Source of the DNA: G963674685 sp963674685
GTDB lineage: Bacteria > Lernaellota > Lernaellaia > JACKCT01
Assembly (NCBI GenBank): GCA_963674685.2
Contig: CAXXWT010000004.1
Span: forward strand, 310,001-374,000
Reading direction: 5' to 3'
Length of the DNA stretch: 64,000 bases
Within the stretch, counting starts at the first letter, position 1; each line of letters starts with the position of its first letter. Both the position numbers and the translations under genes were made by a program. Shown here piece after piece: positions 25,625-34,149 of the stretch. Below the pieces are notes generated by a model that made no database searches, was not told the DNA's origin, and saw nothing but the letters and a program-made list of their open reading frames with translations.

Positions 25625-26934
25625 TGGCGCCCTTTAACCTGGATACAATCTCAAGCGCGGCGATTTACAACCTGATCTACCTGCTTCTGGGAATGGGCTT
25701 CGGCGCGGCTTTGGAGCTATCGGGCTTTGGCGATACGCGAAAACTTGCCGCCCAGTTTTATTTCAAGGACCTGACGGTGCTGAAAGTCATGTTCACCGGC
25801 ATCATCGTCGCGGCGACGCTGATCTTTTTGTCCGCGGCGCTGGGCCTTTTGGATTACAGCAGGCTCTGGGTCAATCCCACGTATCTGTGGCCGGGCATCA
25901 TTGGAGGCCTCATCATGGGCGTGGGCTTTATCCTGGGTGGATTTTGCCCCGGAACTTCTTTGGTTGCGTCGGCCACCTTGAAAATCGACGGCATCATTTT
26001 CGCTCTGGGCGTTTTTGCCGGCGTCTGGGTTTTCGGCGACACGGTTCGCTATTTCGACCGGTTCTGGCATTCGTCGGCCATGGGCCGCTTCACGTTGCCG
26101 GAGTTTCTCGGCATTCCCACGGGCGTGGCGCTGATTCTTCTTCTTCTCATGGCCTTCGGCATGTTCTACGGCGGCGAACTCGCGGAAAAAGTTTTCGGCA
26201 AAAATGAAAAGCTGGATAAAAAGAGTTTCATCCCCAAAAGCAAGGTCAAAATCGCCGCGGCGGGAGTTTTGCTGGCGCTGGCGTTCACCGCCGCCATCAT
26301 CGGGCAACCCACGGTGGAGGATCGCTGGGACCGAATCGCCGCCGACGGGCAAAAACAGCTTGCCGAGCGGGCCGTGTACGTGGATCCCCGGGAAGTGGTG
26401 GACTTGAAAAAAGATCCCATGCTGCGTGTTTCCGTTTTGGATTTGCGCAGCGAGCGTGATTACAACCTGTTTCACATAGCCGACGCGCAGCGCATCGATC
26501 CGGCCGACGTGACGGATCCTGCCTTCGTCAAAAAGCTTCGCGCCGATCCCGACAACGTGATCCATTTTGTTACGAGTAACGGCGAAGAGGTCGCGACCGA
26601 GGCGTGGCGCAAGCTCAAGGCGCAGGGCGTGATCAACCTCTACATCATCGACGGCGGCGTCAATCACTGGCTGGACTTTTACACTCCACCCGAATGCGTG
26701 GCCAGGAAGATTCCAACGGTCGAAAAAGAGGCGATGGCGTATGAATTCAACTACGCCATGGGCGAACGCCTGCCGCAGGCGCATCCCGATTTCGCCGGCA
26801 AGGAGCCGATGCCGTCATGCGTGACCACGGTGGCGAGCCTGCATGGCGGGCATCACGCCGAAAAGCATGAAGCCGAATATGAAAAGAAGGTCAAACTCCA
26901 GAAAAAGACCGTCGCCAAGGGCGGCTGCGGATAA
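25624..26934 (+). CDS. YeeE/YedE transporter fused to a degenerate rhodanese domain
   Basis: This 436-residue membrane protein has five or six helices in residues 1-225. The second YeeE signature is GGFCPGTSLVASATLKIDG. A rhodanese-like domain occupies about 250-365. Where active rhodaneses have the loop CxxGxR, this protein has TSNGEE (in HFVTSNGEEVATEAW), so the sulfur-carrying Cys is missing. The C-terminus is His- and Lys-rich (GGHHAEKHEAEYEKK) and ends KGGCG, where a lone Cys could carry sulfur or bind metal. It pairs naturally with the half-size YeeE upstream. It is the last gene of the operon and convergent with the next gene. Confidence 0.9.
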   Translation: MAPFNLDTISSAAIYNLIYLLLGMGFGAALELSGFGDTRKLAAQFYFKDLTVLKVMFTGIIVAATLIFLSAALGLLDYSRLWVNPTYLWPGIIGGLIMGVGFILGGFCPGTSLVASATLKIDGIIFALGVFAGVWVFGDTVRYFDRFWHSSAMGRFTLPEFLGIPTGVALILLLLMAFGMFYGGELAEKVFGKNEKLDKKSFIPKSKVKIAAAGVLLALAFTAAIIGQPTVEDRWDRIAADGQKQLAERAVYVDPREVVDLKKDPMLRVSVLDLRSERDYNLFHIADAQRIDPADVTDPAFVKKLRADPDNVIHFVTSNGEEVATEAWRKLKAQGVINLYIIDGGVNHWLDFYTPPECVARKIPTVEKEAMAYEFNYAMGERLPQAHPDFAGKEPMPSCVTTVASLHGGHHAEKHEAEYEKKVKLQKKTVAKGGCG

Positions 26935-26941
26935 GATACAA

Positions 26942-28189
26942 TTAAGATCCGATATCCATCGACACGCCGTAGTGGTCCGAAAGCCTTGTCTCCACGGTCT
27001 CTTCATCCACGGCGACATCCACGGGATCGTCGAAAATGCGCTGCGCCGAATACTGCGCGCCGTCGTCCATATTTTTCAGAAAGACATGATCGATGTAGGC
27101 GCCGTCGGCGGTGTCGCATAGTGGATTTTCCGCGCAGTAGGTGCAAACGGGATCGCCGTCGAAGTAGGGATCCGCGAATCCCGCGTCGATGACGGCCGCA
27201 TAGCTGTCCGGGTAGTAAGCCTGCGCGTCGGTGACGACGGGGCCGGCGTTGAAATCCCCCATGAGAATCGCCGGTTCGCCTCCCGCCTTTTCGTCGATGT
27301 AATCGAGGATGTCGAGAACCTGCTGATAATTTTCATCCTCGAAGCCTTCATATTGCCCGTAGTAGGGAATGATGCTCACGGAGGTCGTCAAATGTGTGCA
27401 GAACAGATGCACCGGCCCCGAGGGCGCTTCGATTTTAGAATACAGCACGCCGCGCGTGATCAAAAAGAAATCCATTTCGCGCCACTCGGTTTCCGTCATC
27501 TCCTGATCGGACATCAGCATCAGGCCGTTTGCGCCGTTGTACATCCTCGGTTCGGGGCCGGGATTGGTGCAGATATCGACGATGTCATCCAGAACCAGAT
27601 CGATATTCGCGGCCAGGCAGACGAAGCACTCGCCGGTCAATTCCATGAGGACCGGGAGGCAATTGGCCACCATGCAGTCCGTAAAATCCGCGCCGGTGAC
27701 GCCGGGACAATTTTGCTCGGCGCATTCCTGCACTTCGGTCACATCGTCGCAAGGGGCGGCTTCGTCGGGAAGGCTCTGCCAGTCGGCGTTGCTGTCATGA
27801 GAAAATTGATATGGGAAAGCGTCGCCGACAGCATCTTGGATGGATTGAATATCCTGGTCGGCCCAGACTTCCTGCAAACAATAGGCCTGCACGTCCGATG
27901 ACGCTAACGCGTCGCCGATCAGAGCCTGCCTTTTATCGACGTATGGAATGAAGCCCCGAGCCAAACCGGCGTTAAAAGTGGCCGTTTTCAATTCCAGGAT
28001 ATCGTCGTCACCCGTGTCGTCATCGCTATCGTCATCGACGTCGTCGTCGGAATCGTCATCGGCGTCATCGTCGGCGTCGCTGACGGAATCATCATCGTCG
28101 TCATCGTCATCGTCATCCCCGCAGTCGACAAACGCCATGGAAAACATTGCGACCAGGGCCAGCATCATAAAGAATTTCCACCCTTTCAT
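26942..28189 (-). CDS. endonuclease/exonuclease/phosphatase-fold lipoprotein
   Basis: This 415-residue lipoprotein has lipobox FVDC (Cys23) and an Asp tract to about residue 64, followed by a complete EEP-fold domain. The fold includes DNase I, inositol phosphatases and sphingomyelinases. Catalytic motifs are all present: TFNAGL (Asn), LQEVW (Glu), LFCTHL, MGDFNAGP (Asp/Asn), YIDHVFLK and the final LSDHYGV (Asp-His). A Cys-rich insert (PCDDVTEVQECAEQNC and following, eight Cys) lies in the first half and is not typical. It would act outside the cytoplasm on nucleic acids or phosphodiester lipids. The start at 28189 has a CGGAGGAAA site. It is paralogous in layout to 62777-63916. Confidence 0.88.
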   Translation of the reverse strand: MKGWKFFMMLALVAMFSMAFVDCGDDDDDDDDDDSVSDADDDADDDSDDDVDDDSDDDTGDDDILELKTATFNAGLARGFIPYVDKRQALIGDALASSDVQAYCLQEVWADQDIQSIQDAVGDAFPYQFSHDSNADWQSLPDEAAPCDDVTEVQECAEQNCPGVTGADFTDCMVANCLPVLMELTGECFVCLAANIDLVLDDIVDICTNPGPEPRMYNGANGLMLMSDQEMTETEWREMDFFLITRGVLYSKIEAPSGPVHLFCTHLTTSVSIIPYYGQYEGFEDENYQQVLDILDYIDEKAGGEPAILMGDFNAGPVVTDAQAYYPDSYAAVIDAGFADPYFDGDPVCTYCAENPLCDTADGAYIDHVFLKNMDDGAQYSAQRIFDDPVDVAVDEETVETRLSDHYGVSMDIGS

Positions 28190-28397
28190 CGTTTCCTCCG
28201 AATGTATGTTTTTTGTTTGGCTGTTAGCGACTATAGCATAATTGCCGGAACAAAAAAGAAATTTTTGCGTACCGTTTTTTTAGCGAACTTGGTTTCCTGC
28301 CTAAGATTGCCGATCACAAAACCATCGTGTAAACTCAGTTTTCGCTTGTGCCTTTTGGCATAATGCTTACCGGGCAATTATTTTTTGGGGGACTCAA

Positions 28398-30203
28398 ATG
28401 CCGATACGCCTGTGGATGCTTTTTCTTATCCTGTTTGTCGCCTGCGCCGGACTGACCGCGGCCTGCGGCGACGACGATGACGACAATGACGATTGCGACA
28501 ACGTGTGCGACGATGATTCTGCGGATGACGACGCCGACGACGCCGACGACGATGCCGACGACGACGCGGATGACGATATCGGCGAATGGATCGTGCCCCC
28601 GGTTTACAACGAGCCTCCGCCCTGGGCCGAATGGGTGCTGTTGCCCTGGGTGTGGGAAGACGAGTCCACGCGGGATTCGGCTCTGGCGCTGATCCACGAC
28701 TATATCGATCACGACATTCCCACCGGCGCCATTATCCTCGACAGCCCCTGGGCGACGGGCTACAACACCTTCATCTTCGACGAAGATCGATATCCCGAAC
28801 CGCAAGACATGATCGACGAGATGCACGAAAACGACGTGCGCGTCATCATGTGGACCACCGCCAACGTGAACACCGATTCGCCCAACTACCAGGAAGGCCT
28901 GGACGCGGGATACTACATCTCGGGCGGCCGCACTCTGGAATGGTGGAAAGGCGACGGCTGTTTCATCGATTACTGGAATCCCGATGCGCTTGAGTGGTGG
29001 CACGACCAGATGGATCTGGTGCTGGACATGGGCATCGACGGCTGGAAAACCGACGGCAGCGAATTCAGCCTGATCCAGTGGATTTGGGTGGACACCGCCG
29101 ACGGTAAAAAGACTTGGCAGGAATATCAGCGACGCTACTACCGGGACTTCTTCGAATATTCGCGGGAGAAACTCGGGCCGGACCGCATGATCACCGCGCG
29201 CCCCGTGGACTCCTACGGCATCCCCTGGGCGCCGAATTTTTCCGACATCGACGTGAACTTCGCCGGTTGGGTCGGCGATCAGGATCCGACTTTCGAGGGA
29301 TTGCGGGCGGCGCTTCTCAACATGCAGATGTCGGGCAATCGCGGCTACGTGAATTTCGGTTCGGACATCGCCGGTTATCGCGGCGACGACATCCGTGACA
29401 AGCAGCTCTTCGTGCGTTGGGCGCAACTCGGCGCCCTTTGCCCGATCATGGAAAATGGCGGCGCGGGCGAGCATCGTCCCTGGATGTATGACGATGAGGT
29501 ATTGGAGATTTACCGGGACTTCGCCGATTTGCACGTAGAGCTGATTCCCTACATTTACAGCCAGGGCGCCGAAAGCTTCGCGCAGAAGATATCCGTGTTC
29601 CGTCCGGTTTATCGCAAGACCTGGGAATACAAGCTGGGCGCAAATATTTTCGTGGCGCCCATGACCGAAGAAGGGACCACGCGGGAAGTTCGTTTCCCCG
29701 ATGAGGGAACGTGGATCGACTGGTGGGACGGAACCGAGCATGCAGCCGGTTCGACGGCCGAGATCGACGTGCCCTTGACGCAATTCCCGATTTTCGTGCG
29801 CAAGGGCGCGATCATCCCCATGCACCTGCAGGACGGCGGCGTCCTGGCGGCGGCCGATCCCCACGAGGCGAATCCGCCGGTGACGGTGAACATCTGGCCT
29901 GACGAGGGATTTCATCAGTTCAACATTTTCGAGGAAGGCGGCCGAGGCTCGCAGGTTTCTTATGAAGACGCAGACGGCCTGCGCGTCACGTTGTCGGCCA
30001 ATAACAGGGATTTCGCATTCAACGTGCGCGCGGCGCAGGCGCCCGCGTCCGTCGAACTGGTCCCGGACGGCGCTCTGAGCGCGGCGGCGAGCGCAGCCGA
30101 CCTGGCGTCCGCGGATGCGGGTTATTATTACGACGCCGACGCGGGCGAACTTTGGATCAAGCCCGGCGACGCCTCCAAGGGAATCGTAATCGAGGTGAAT
30201 TAA
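28398..30203 (+). CDS. glycoside hydrolase family 31 lipoprotein with Asp linker
   Basis: This 601-residue paralogue of the GH31 protein at 10754-12502 has lipobox LTAAC (Cys23). Its Asp-rich linker (24-60) is broken by two Cys (DDCDNVC). The catalytic domain shows the nucleophile Asp219 in DGWKTDG and acid/base Asp294 in GWVGDQDP, plus ITARP, GSDIAGY and ENGGAGEHRPW. It probably hydrolyses alpha-glycosides outside the cell. The start at 28398 has a GGGGGACT site. pgpA follows after only 3 bases, so the two are likely co-transcribed. Confidence 0.9.
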   Translation: MPIRLWMLFLILFVACAGLTAACGDDDDDNDDCDNVCDDDSADDDADDADDDADDDADDDIGEWIVPPVYNEPPPWAEWVLLPWVWEDESTRDSALALIHDYIDHDIPTGAIILDSPWATGYNTFIFDEDRYPEPQDMIDEMHENDVRVIMWTTANVNTDSPNYQEGLDAGYYISGGRTLEWWKGDGCFIDYWNPDALEWWHDQMDLVLDMGIDGWKTDGSEFSLIQWIWVDTADGKKTWQEYQRRYYRDFFEYSREKLGPDRMITARPVDSYGIPWAPNFSDIDVNFAGWVGDQDPTFEGLRAALLNMQMSGNRGYVNFGSDIAGYRGDDIRDKQLFVRWAQLGALCPIMENGGAGEHRPWMYDDEVLEIYRDFADLHVELIPYIYSQGAESFAQKISVFRPVYRKTWEYKLGANIFVAPMTEEGTTREVRFPDEGTWIDWWDGTEHAAGSTAEIDVPLTQFPIFVRKGAIIPMHLQDGGVLAAADPHEANPPVTVNIWPDEGFHQFNIFEEGGRGSQVSYEDADGLRVTLSANNRDFAFNVRAAQAPASVELVPDGALSAAASAADLASADAGYYYDADAGELWIKPGDASKGIVIEVN

Positions 30204-30206
30204 CGG

Positions 30207-30665
30207 ATGAAAACTTTCTGGCTCACCCTCGCCACCGGCTTCGGCTTCGGCTTTGCGCCGGTGGCCAGCGGGACTTTCGGGACGCTCGTGGGCATCCCGA
30301 TCGTCTGGCTCATCGGAACCTACCTCACGGCCAACTGGCTTTTCGTCGCCTCGATCTTCGTGCTGATGATTGGGATAAAAGCCGCGGACGTGGCCGAGAA
30401 GCACTGGGGAAAATCCGACGACGGGCGCATCGTCATCGACGAGATCCTGGGATACATGGTCGCCATGTATCTCATACCCGTTTCCTGGCAGGCGTTAATC
30501 TGGGCCTTTTTCATCTTCCGTTTTTTCGACATCGTGAAGATTTGGCCGGCCCGGCAGATCGACCAGCAGGTGCCGGGAGGCAAGGGCGTGATGCTCGACG
30601 ATCTGGCCGCCGGCGTTTATTCCTGCGCGGTCATGCATATCCTTCATGCGCTGGGTTTGTTTTAA
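30207..30665 (+). CDS. pgpA: phosphatidylglycerophosphatase A
   Basis: This 152-residue inner-membrane phosphatase makes phosphatidylglycerol from phosphatidylglycerophosphate. The family motifs are all visible: GFGFAPVASGTFGTLVG near the N-terminus, DDGRIVIDEILGY (metal-binding acidic residues), FRFFDIVKIWPA and the C-terminal GGKGVMLDDLAAG. Three to four hydrophobic helices and the length fit the family exactly. It lies between a GH31 lipoprotein (3-base gap) and larA (22-base gap), an unusual setting for this housekeeping enzyme. Confidence 0.95.
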   Translation: MKTFWLTLATGFGFGFAPVASGTFGTLVGIPIVWLIGTYLTANWLFVASIFVLMIGIKAADVAEKHWGKSDDGRIVIDEILGYMVAMYLIPVSWQALIWAFFIFRFFDIVKIWPARQIDQQVPGGKGVMLDDLAAGVYSCAVMHILHALGLF

Positions 30666-30687
30666 CAATTCTATAAGAGGCGTTGAC

Positions 30688-31998
30688 ATGACGGAGCCCA
30701 ATGTGCGCGTGCCCTTCGGGGATACGGAACTGGCGTTTTCCCTTCCCGAAAACTGGAACGTCGTCGAGACGTGCATGCCCAAAGAGGTCCCTCCCTGTGA
30801 ATCGGCGCAGGCCGAGGCGCTGCGCGCGCTGCATGAACCTATTGGTTCGCCGGGACTGAGCGAATTTCTCAAGGACGCAAAAACCGTGGCCGTGATCGTG
30901 GACGATATCTCGCGTCCTACGCCGGTGGCGGATTTCTTCCGGCCCGTTATGGAAGCCGTGGAAAAAGCGGGGATCCAGCCCGAAAGCATCACCGTCGTCA
31001 CGGCGCTTGGCGTGCATCGATCCATGACCGACGAGGAGATCGAGGGCAAAATCGGCGCCTGGGGCTTTGCGCGTTACCGATGCGTGAACCACAACTTCGA
31101 ACCGGGCGATCACTTAAAGCATGTGGGCAAAACAAGCCGGGGAAGCGAGGTCTGGGTCAACGCCGTCGTGGCCGAAGCGGACGTGACTATCTCTTTCGGA
31201 TGCGTGGAGCCGCACACCATCGCGGGTTTCGGAGGCGGATACAAAAACCTCTTTCCCGGCGTGGCCGGCAAAGCGACCATCGCCGCGAATCACGCCCTGA
31301 ACACGACTCCGCAAACATTTAACGGCGTGGGCACGAAGCCGGAAGACAATCCCATGCGCTGCGATCTGGAGGAATGCGGCAAGCTGGTTCCCACGAAGGT
31401 CTTTATCGTCAACGCCGTGCTCGACGGTTATCAGCGCATCGTGAAAATCGTCGCCGGCGACCCCATCGCCGCGCACCGGGAGGGCGTCAAGACGGCGCAG
31501 CTTATCTTCGGCGCGAAGATTGAAAAACAGGCGGACGTGCTGATCACCAGCAGCCACCCGATGAACATCGACCTGCGCCAGGGATTCAAGGCCATGGCGA
31601 ATCTCATCGGCGCGGTCAGGCCCGGCGGAGTGATGCTGAATTGCGTGGCCGCCGAACAGGGCCTGGGCGACATGAATATGCCGAGCCGAAATCTTTATCT
31701 CGGGAAAAAGTCCGTGAAATTTCTCGCGCACCTCCTGCTGCCTTGGGTCGGGCGGTTCACCTTCGGCATGAAGGAAGAAGACCTTTTTTTCATCTACTTC
31801 GGCCTGCAGGCCATGAAGCGCAACAACATATTCTTCTACTCGCCGAATATTCCGCCGCAATTCACGCAGCGCGCACCCTTCTTGGAGATACACCAGTCAT
31901 TGGACGCCATGCTGGCCGCCGCGCAAAAGGCCATGCCCGGCAAAGCGGACGTGATCGTATTTCCCCTGGGCGGCGTGTCGTATCCTATATTGTCATAG
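30688..31998 (+). CDS. larA: LarA-family nickel-dependent racemase/epimerase
   Basis: This 436-residue protein belongs to the LarA family, whose lactate racemase uses a nickel pincer nucleotide attached to a Lys. The motifs are DDISRPTP (72-79), GVHRSMT (His110), EPHTIAGFGGGYKNLFPG (His176, Lys186 as the cofactor-binding Lys) and a further His202. The family now covers several 2-hydroxyacid racemases and epimerases, so lactate is only one possibility. The cofactor-making genes larB, larC and larE are not in the window. The start at 30688 has AGAGGCG upstream; the frame before it overlaps pgpA and is not used. Confidence 0.88.
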   Translation: MTEPNVRVPFGDTELAFSLPENWNVVETCMPKEVPPCESAQAEALRALHEPIGSPGLSEFLKDAKTVAVIVDDISRPTPVADFFRPVMEAVEKAGIQPESITVVTALGVHRSMTDEEIEGKIGAWGFARYRCVNHNFEPGDHLKHVGKTSRGSEVWVNAVVAEADVTISFGCVEPHTIAGFGGGYKNLFPGVAGKATIAANHALNTTPQTFNGVGTKPEDNPMRCDLEECGKLVPTKVFIVNAVLDGYQRIVKIVAGDPIAAHREGVKTAQLIFGAKIEKQADVLITSSHPMNIDLRQGFKAMANLIGAVRPGGVMLNCVAAEQGLGDMNMPSRNLYLGKKSVKFLAHLLLPWVGRFTFGMKEEDLFFIYFGLQAMKRNNIFFYSPNIPPQFTQRAPFLEIHQSLDAMLAAAQKAMPGKADVIVFPLGGVSYPILS

Positions 31999-32048
31999 AG
32001 CACTGAACTGCATTAGACTGACTCATTATCCACATTGGCCGGAATGAA

Positions 32049-33269
32049 ATGCTTTCTGATCTTGCTAAAATTTCGTTTCGAGTCGTAGGACTTTGCATCC
32101 TTCTTCATTTTTTTTCAGGCATACCTGCTTACGCGGGAATTCTGGAAGAGTTTTGGGTAGAGAATCCTGAAGAGGACACTTTCCTGAACACAAGGGAAAA
32201 TTGGATCGATGCGACCTTGTACACTTGGTACGCGCAGTGGGATGTCAACGTTTCCGCTCGGACCAAGCGACCCACCGAAGAGGATGTGAAAGAAGCAACA
32301 TCGGATAAGATAACCACAATCGTATATAGACCTTCGGTCGTGCTGGGCTCGGATTTTTCGTGGAGTCAGGAAAAGATCGGCGCCTCTTTTCAGTTTCTTA
32401 CAAACAGATTGACACAATCGGTTGCAGACAAGTTTTCAAGTGAGGCATCAGACGCAATATCCGATAACGAAACCTGGGACTTATTTATTGCCACAATTCG
32501 GCACAGATATTTGCCTGTCGTCAATGCGGTTTCCGCTGAATACGGCCATTTCAAAGGCCGATTATACAGCTGGAATGTGCAAGATCTTCGCGACGAATAC
32601 AGTGGTGGAGAAAAAGCCGAATCCGTTGAAGAGAAAACAACGTCAACAAAGTATTTTCGAATTTCTCTTTGGACAGATATGAAAAGAGTCAGACGAAAGA
32701 AAACCAAGCTTGAAGATGAAGCGTACAAATCCGATTTTCGCCTGGGTTTGACATACATCAATTATAAGCAGCCCAGTAAATACCATATTGAAAGAAACGA
32801 TCATACTATAGCCGAGTCGGATTTCATGGATTTCGAATATCATTATTTCCTGGCAAGCATTATCTGGAAGAAGAGAGTGCCGGTGTTTGAGCCGCTTGGC
32901 ATCATCACGGATTTCGGATTTGACCTGGGGCCCGTAAAAGTTGAAACCGACGATGATGAGAAAAGAAATGAAACAGAAGAAGCCTGGCGAGAGGAATACA
33001 AAGATGAAATTGAAGGGTTATCGCTGAAAAATACATGGGGTATTGGAATGGCTATGCTGATGGAACTTGGACCGAGTTTTAGGTTCTATCCATCAAAAAA
33101 CTATTCAATGGATATGGATCTGCTTTATCGAGTTCGTTTCTTTTCGGCATACGGTTCATCCTTGTCAGCTGATGAAAAAGACGGTGTGGATGATGACTAC
33201 GACGTGAGTACACAATCACTTTTCAACGTGATGTACGGTCCTTTGCTGGCAATCAGAGGACGCTTCTAA
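32049..33269 (+). CDS. putative outer-membrane beta-barrel protein
   Basis: This 406-residue protein has a signal peptide cut after AYA (about residue 29) and ends in Phe (AIRGRF), as outer-membrane barrels usually do. The body alternates polar and hydrophobic residues in strands such as WIDATLYTWYAQWDVNVSA and KYFRISLWTDMK. Between them are acidic, loop-like insertions, for example DDDEKRNETEEAWREEYKDE. I recognise no family. It stands alone between larA and the convergent activator gene. The ribosome site is weak (GGCCGGAA). A surface or porin-like role is inference from topology only. Confidence 0.7.
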   Translation: MLSDLAKISFRVVGLCILLHFFSGIPAYAGILEEFWVENPEEDTFLNTRENWIDATLYTWYAQWDVNVSARTKRPTEEDVKEATSDKITTIVYRPSVVLGSDFSWSQEKIGASFQFLTNRLTQSVADKFSSEASDAISDNETWDLFIATIRHRYLPVVNAVSAEYGHFKGRLYSWNVQDLRDEYSGGEKAESVEEKTTSTKYFRISLWTDMKRVRRKKTKLEDEAYKSDFRLGLTYINYKQPSKYHIERNDHTIAESDFMDFEYHYFLASIIWKKRVPVFEPLGIITDFGFDLGPVKVETDDDEKRNETEEAWREEYKDEIEGLSLKNTWGIGMAMLMELGPSFRFYPSKNYSMDMDLLYRVRFFSAYGSSLSADEKDGVDDDYDVSTQSLFNVMYGPLLAIRGRF

Positions 33270-33282
33270 TAATAAATGAAAC

Positions 33283-34044
33283 TTAAATCACAGAAAGCGC
33301 CGCGCCCAGAGCGCCGATGTACTGCGGGTCGGCAAGGACGATAACCGGCCGGTCGATGGCGGAGGAAAGAGCATCCACCATGGCGGGATTCAGCGCCACG
33401 CCGCCGCTCATGAAAACAGGCAGGTCGTCTGAAAGCGGCCCCATGAGTCCCGCCAGGCGCGCGGCCAGCGATTGATGCAAACCTTTGAGGATGCCTTCCA
33501 CGGACTGCCCTTCGGCCAGCAGAGACACCACTTCGCTTTCGGCGAAAACCGTGCAGGTGCTGGAAACCGCCACGGGCTTTTCGGCGCGGCCGACGAGTTT
33601 TTCGATGTCGCCCCAGGGAACCTGCAGGCGGTCGAGCATCACTTCCAAAAAGCGGCCCGTTCCCGCGGCGCACTTGTCGTTCATGGAAAAATCGATCACA
33701 CCGCCGTCTTGGCCGATGCGGATGACCTTGGAATCCTGCCCGCCGACATCCACGAGAACGCCGGCTTTTTGCGCGCGGCTGTACGCCCCGCGCGCGTGGC
33801 AGGTGATTTCCGTCAGTTGCCTGACCGCCTCGATGCGCTTGCGGCCGTAGCCCGTCGCGCCCACGGGAACGTCTTGCGGGATTCCCAGTTCCTCGCGGAA
33901 TTCCGCCAGCGCGCGCTCGGTCTGTTGGCTGATGAGGGGATGCGCCTTTTCCAGGCGTTTGCCCACGATCACGCCGTTATTTTCAATCGCGACGGCTTTC
34001 CAGGTTGTGCTTCCGGCGTCGACGCCGATGGCGGATGCGGACAT
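33283..34044 (-). CDS. 2-hydroxyacyl-CoA dehydratase activator-type ATPase
   Basis: This 253-residue ASKHA-fold ATPase belongs to the HgdC/BadF/BcrA/YjiL family. The homodimer carries one [4Fe-4S] cluster and uses ATP to drive one electron at very low potential to its partner enzyme. Seen here are the phosphate loop DAGSTTWKAV (9-18), VGGQDSKVI, NDKCAAGTGRFLE (Cys125), SSTCTVFAESEV (Cys164) and GGVALN. Cys125 and Cys164 are the cluster ligands by family knowledge. Only one activator gene is present, as for HgdC or YjiL systems. The two-ATPase benzoyl-CoA reductases have a pair. It lies 105 bases downstream of the BcrB-like gene. Confidence 0.93.
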   Translation of the reverse strand: MSASAIGVDAGSTTWKAVAIENNGVIVGKRLEKAHPLISQQTERALAEFREELGIPQDVPVGATGYGRKRIEAVRQLTEITCHARGAYSRAQKAGVLVDVGGQDSKVIRIGQDGGVIDFSMNDKCAAGTGRFLEVMLDRLQVPWGDIEKLVGRAEKPVAVSSTCTVFAESEVVSLLAEGQSVEGILKGLHQSLAARLAGLMGPLSDDLPVFMSGGVALNPAMVDALSSAIDRPVIVLADPQYIGALGAALSVI

Positions 34045-34149
34045 GCAGTGCTCCCATTAAGGATGAAGGAAGAAGGAGGAAGGCTGAGTCGGGCAAATGA
34101 TTCGCATCCGCCTTGCGGAATTCATCCTTCCTATTTCCTCCTTCAGCCT

